A DNA stretch of 9,963 nucleotides from NCBI GenBank assembly GCA_039026555.1, contig JBCCMB010000103.1, positions 1 to 9,963 of the forward strand. The letters are read 5' to 3'. This document shows, in pieces, positions 7,898 to 9,963 of this stretch. Below the pieces are notes generated by a model. It worked only from the letters and a program-made list of their open reading frames with translations. It made no database searches and was not told the origin of the DNA. This DNA is from JBCCMB01 sp039026555 (GTDB lineage: Bacteria > Pseudomonadota > Alphaproteobacteria > Caulobacterales > Hyphomonadaceae). The number at the start of each line of letters is the position of its first letter. The stretch's first letter is position 1. Both the position numbers and the translations under genes were made by a program.

Positions 7898-7945
7898 GAT
7901 GCGGGTTTTGTTGGACGCGCTGCTGGCGTCAAATGAGCCCGCATC
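7898..7945. repeat. Imperfect hairpin in the lolD-dnaE gap
   Basis: A perfect 8-bp inverted repeat, GATGCGGG at 7898-7905 and CCCGCATC at 7938-7945, encloses further nested pairing: TTT 7907-7909 with AAA 7931-7933, and GACGC 7914-7918 with GCGTC 7926-7930, around a 7-base loop. That makes 16 possible pairs with an internal loop and a four-base bulge. No T-run follows, so it is not a classic intrinsic terminator. It could be a weak 3' end for the lolCD message, a leader structure of dnaE or a protein site. It could also be chance; in a 96-bp gap I estimate a perfect 8-bp inverted repeat arises in fewer than one case in ten. Confidence 0.4.
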
Positions 7946-7946
7946 C

Positions 7947-7951
7947 GAATC
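7947..7951. promoter_or_regulatory. GANTC (CcrM-type) methylation site upstream of dnaE
   Basis: GAATC lies 16 bases before the dnaE start codon and is the only GANTC I found outside a coding region in this window. In Caulobacter and relatives, CcrM methylates the adenine in GANTC, and methylation state together with GcrA tunes cell-cycle promoters. A role at this gene is inference: no clear -35/-10 pair can be assigned here, and the site may lie downstream of the transcription start. Confidence 0.3.
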
Positions 7952-7967
7952 GCTTTGAGCTTCGCCC

Positions 7968-9963
7968 ATGACCGACGACGCCCCCGCTTTTATCCATCTT
8001 CGCGTTCGATCCTCGCTCTCTATCCTGGAAAGCATGATCCGGCCGAAGGAATTGGCGGCATGGGCTGCGGACTCTTATGCGCCGGCGGTCGCCGTGACAG
8101 ACGACAACAATCTCTATGCGGCGCTAGAATTGTCCGAAGGCCTGTCGGGCGCAGGCGTGCAGCCCATAACCGGTGTCACGCTCAGCATTTACGACCCGAA
8201 ACTGCTCAATGACGAACCGACCGAGCTCGCGCTTCTGGCGCAAAACGAGGCCGGCTATCTCAATTTGATGGCGCTCTCGTCGAAGGCGTTTTTGGAGGCG
8301 CCCGCGGCCGGACCGGGGGTGACGCTGGATGATGTGCTGGCCGTGCCGGAAGGCGTTATTTGTTTAACAGGCGGCGGCGCCGGTTTGGCGGCGCGATTGG
8401 CCGCGGCGGGCCGCAAGGAAGACGCGCGGGCGCTGCTTAAGCGCTTAAAGGCTGCTTTTGGCGATCAGCTTTATGTAGAGCTGCAGCGCCATGATTGCGC
8501 CACTGAGGACGAAGCGGAGGAGATGCTGGTCGATCTCGCTTATGAGCTCGACCTGCCCTTGGTCGCCACCAATGATGCGCGGTTCATGACCACGGATCAG
8601 CACGGTTCACATGATGCGCTTATGTGTATCGGACGGTCCGCTTACCTCTCACAAGATGACCGGGTCACAGCCACTCCGGAGCAATATTTGAAGACGCCCG
8701 CGGCGATGGCGGAATTGTTTTCTGACTTGCCCGAAGCGATCGAGAATACGGTTGAGATCGCTCGCCGCTGCGCGTTCCGGCCGGAAGGCAAAGCGCCGAT
8801 CTTGCCGAATTTTACCGGGGATGACGGCGATGAAGGCGAGGAGCTTGTTCGACAAGCCAAGGAAGGCCTGAAAGCGCGGCTCGACGGCGCGACGCTATAC
8901 GCTGATGAGACCGTTTATTGGGAGCGCCTGGAATATGAGCTCGGCATCATTCGGCAGATGGGCTTTCCGGGCTATTTCCTGATTGTTGCGGACTTCATTA
9001 AATGGGCGAAGGAGCAGGATATTCCGGTGGGGCCGGGTCGCGGTTCCGGCGCCGGCTCAGTGGTGGCGTGGGCGCTAACCATTACTGATTTGGACCCGAT
9101 GCGGTTCGGCCTGCTGTTCGAGCGGTTTTTGAATCCCGAGCGCGTCTCCATGCCGGATTTCGACATCGATTTCTGCCAGGACCGTCGCGGCGAAGTGATC
9201 CAATATGTGCGCGACAAATACGGCGCGGATCGCGTGGCGCATATCATTACGTTTGGAACCTTGCAGGCGCGCGCAGTGCTGCGTGATGTCGGCCGCGTGA
9301 TGCAATTGCCGTTTGGCCAAGTCGACCGGCTGGCGAAATTGGTGCCGTTTAACCCGGCCAATCCGCCCACCTTGGCCGAGGCTGTGGCCAGCGAACCTAA
9401 GTTGAAAGACGCGCGCCGCACTGATGAGGATGTGCGCAATTTGATCGACACATCGCTTGCGCTAGAGGGGCTGAACCGGAACGCGTCGACCCATGCGGCG
9501 GGCGTGGTGATCGGCGATCGGCCGCTTGTTGAACTCTCGCCGCTTTACAAAGACCCGAAATCTGAACTACCGGCGACCCAATTCAACATGAAATGGGCCG
9601 AGTTTGGCGGGCTTGTGAAGTTCGACTTTTTGGGCCTCAAAACGCTCACCGTGATCCAGCGCGCGCTGCGCTTTGTGGAGAGCGAGGGCAAGGAACTGAC
9701 CCCGGCCTGGGAGACGTTTGACGACAAGGCCGCCTACGACATGCTGTCGACGGGCCAAGCTCTGGGCGTGTTCCAGATGGAAAGCCAGGGCATGCGCGAC
9801 ACGCTTAAAAAGGTGAAGCCGGACTGTATTGAAGACATTATCGCGCTGATTTCGCTGTATCGTCCCGGGCCGATGAAGAACATTGACACCTTTGTCGACC
9901 GCAAATACGGACGGGCAGAGCCGGATTACCTGCACCCGGATCTAGAGCCGATTTTGAAAGAAA
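7968..9963 (+). CDS. dnaE: DNA polymerase III alpha subunit, 5' part (3' end outside window)
   Basis: The frame from ATG 7968 is open for 665 codons to the window edge; the family is about 1,150 residues, so roughly the first 58 percent is present. It is the catalytic subunit of the replicative polymerase (C family). The N-terminal PHP domain begins FIHLRVRSSLS (8-18) and includes AVTDDNNLYAALE (42-54) and ATNDARF (200-206). The polymerase core has VGPGRGSGAGS (354-364), FERFLNPERVSMPDFDIDF (384-402) with the catalytic aspartates in PDFDIDF (Asp397, Asp399, Asp401), ITFGTLQARAVLRDVGR (427-443), and the third aspartate Asp553 in VKFDFLGL. The start is fixed by an in-frame TGA at 7956-7958; the next ATG is 22 codons in and would cut the PHP domain. 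No good Shine-Dalgarno is visible. The first PHP metal-binding histidine position carries arginine (Arg14), so PHP proofreading is probably absent. Confidence 0.96.
   Translation, partial: MTDDAPAFIHLRVRSSLSILESMIRPKELAAWAADSYAPAVAVTDDNNLYAALELSEGLSGAGVQPITGVTLSIYDPKLLNDEPTELALLAQNEAGYLNLMALSSKAFLEAPAAGPGVTLDDVLAVPEGVICLTGGGAGLAARLAAAGRKEDARALLKRLKAAFGDQLYVELQRHDCATEDEAEEMLVDLAYELDLPLVATNDARFMTTDQHGSHDALMCIGRSAYLSQDDRVTATPEQYLKTPAAMAELFSDLPEAIENTVEIARRCAFRPEGKAPILPNFTGDDGDEGEELVRQAKEGLKARLDGATLYADETVYWERLEYELGIIRQMGFPGYFLIVADFIKWAKEQDIPVGPGRGSGAGSVVAWALTITDLDPMRFGLLFERFLNPERVSMPDFDIDFCQDRRGEVIQYVRDKYGADRVAHIITFGTLQARAVLRDVGRVMQLPFGQVDRLAKLVPFNPANPPTLAEAVASEPKLKDARRTDEDVRNLIDTSLALEGLNRNASTHAAGVVIGDRPLVELSPLYKDPKSELPATQFNMKWAEFGGLVKFDFLGLKTLTVIQRALRFVESEGKELTPAWETFDDKAAYDMLSTGQALGVFQMESQGMRDTLKKVKPDCIEDIIALISLYRPGPMKNIDTFVDRKYGRAEPDYLHPDLEPILKE

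Noticed and set aside
7835..8035. Minus-strand frame of 66 codons crossing the lolD-dnaE gap
   Set aside because: It overlaps both the lolD end and the dnaE start, has low-complexity Ser/Asp content and no ribosome binding site, and no family is recognised.
1..9963. Search for mobile elements, CRISPR arrays, tRNA genes, toxin-antitoxin pairs or defence genes
   Set aside because: No repeats with regular spacing, no transposase or integrase motifs, and no tRNA-like sequences were recognised. Composition and codon use look uniform and all ten genes are core functions.

Overview
The window looks like an ordinary chromosomal housekeeping segment of an alphaproteobacterium. The likely group is Caulobacterales, Maricaulales or Hyphomonadaceae-like. 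This rests on four points: the gene order (end of the nuo operon, birA, coaX, RNase J, methylmalonyl-CoA epimerase, DUF1467, short ProRS, lolC-lolD, dnaE), which I recall as typical of that class; a prolyl-tRNA synthetase without the insertion editing domain; an RNase J; and a visible scarcity of GANTC, the CcrM methylation site. I could not run a search, so the genus is unknown.

Layout: all ten genes lie on the + strand and cover almost every base. Positions 1-507 are the last part of nuoN (complex I). birA starts at the very next base. coaX follows after 41 bp, rnj after 4 bp, mce after 27 bp, a small DUF1467 membrane protein after 10 bp, proS after 68 bp, lolC after 3 bp, and lolD overlaps lolC by 4 bp. 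After the widest gap (96 bp) comes dnaE, which runs off the right edge. No tRNA, rRNA, mobile element, CRISPR array or anomalous-composition block was seen, and every reading frame is intact.

How the genes work together: this is a cluster of core functions rather than one pathway. It covers respiration (nuoN), cofactor supply (birA attaches biotin to carboxylases; coaX makes 4'-phosphopantothenate for CoA), propionyl-CoA/methylmalonyl-CoA metabolism (mce), RNA decay (rnj), translation (proS), lipoprotein export to the outer membrane (lolCD) and chromosome replication (dnaE). A loose theme is that biotin, CoA and methylmalonyl-CoA epimerase all bear on propionyl-CoA carboxylation, but that is inference. 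The tight spacing suggests one long transcript, or a few overlapping ones, up to lolD.

I found no new biological system. The items most worth a second look are an imperfect hairpin and a GANTC site in the lolD-dnaE gap, the overall GANTC depletion, the conserved small DUF1467 protein, and the lone LolC/E-type permease.
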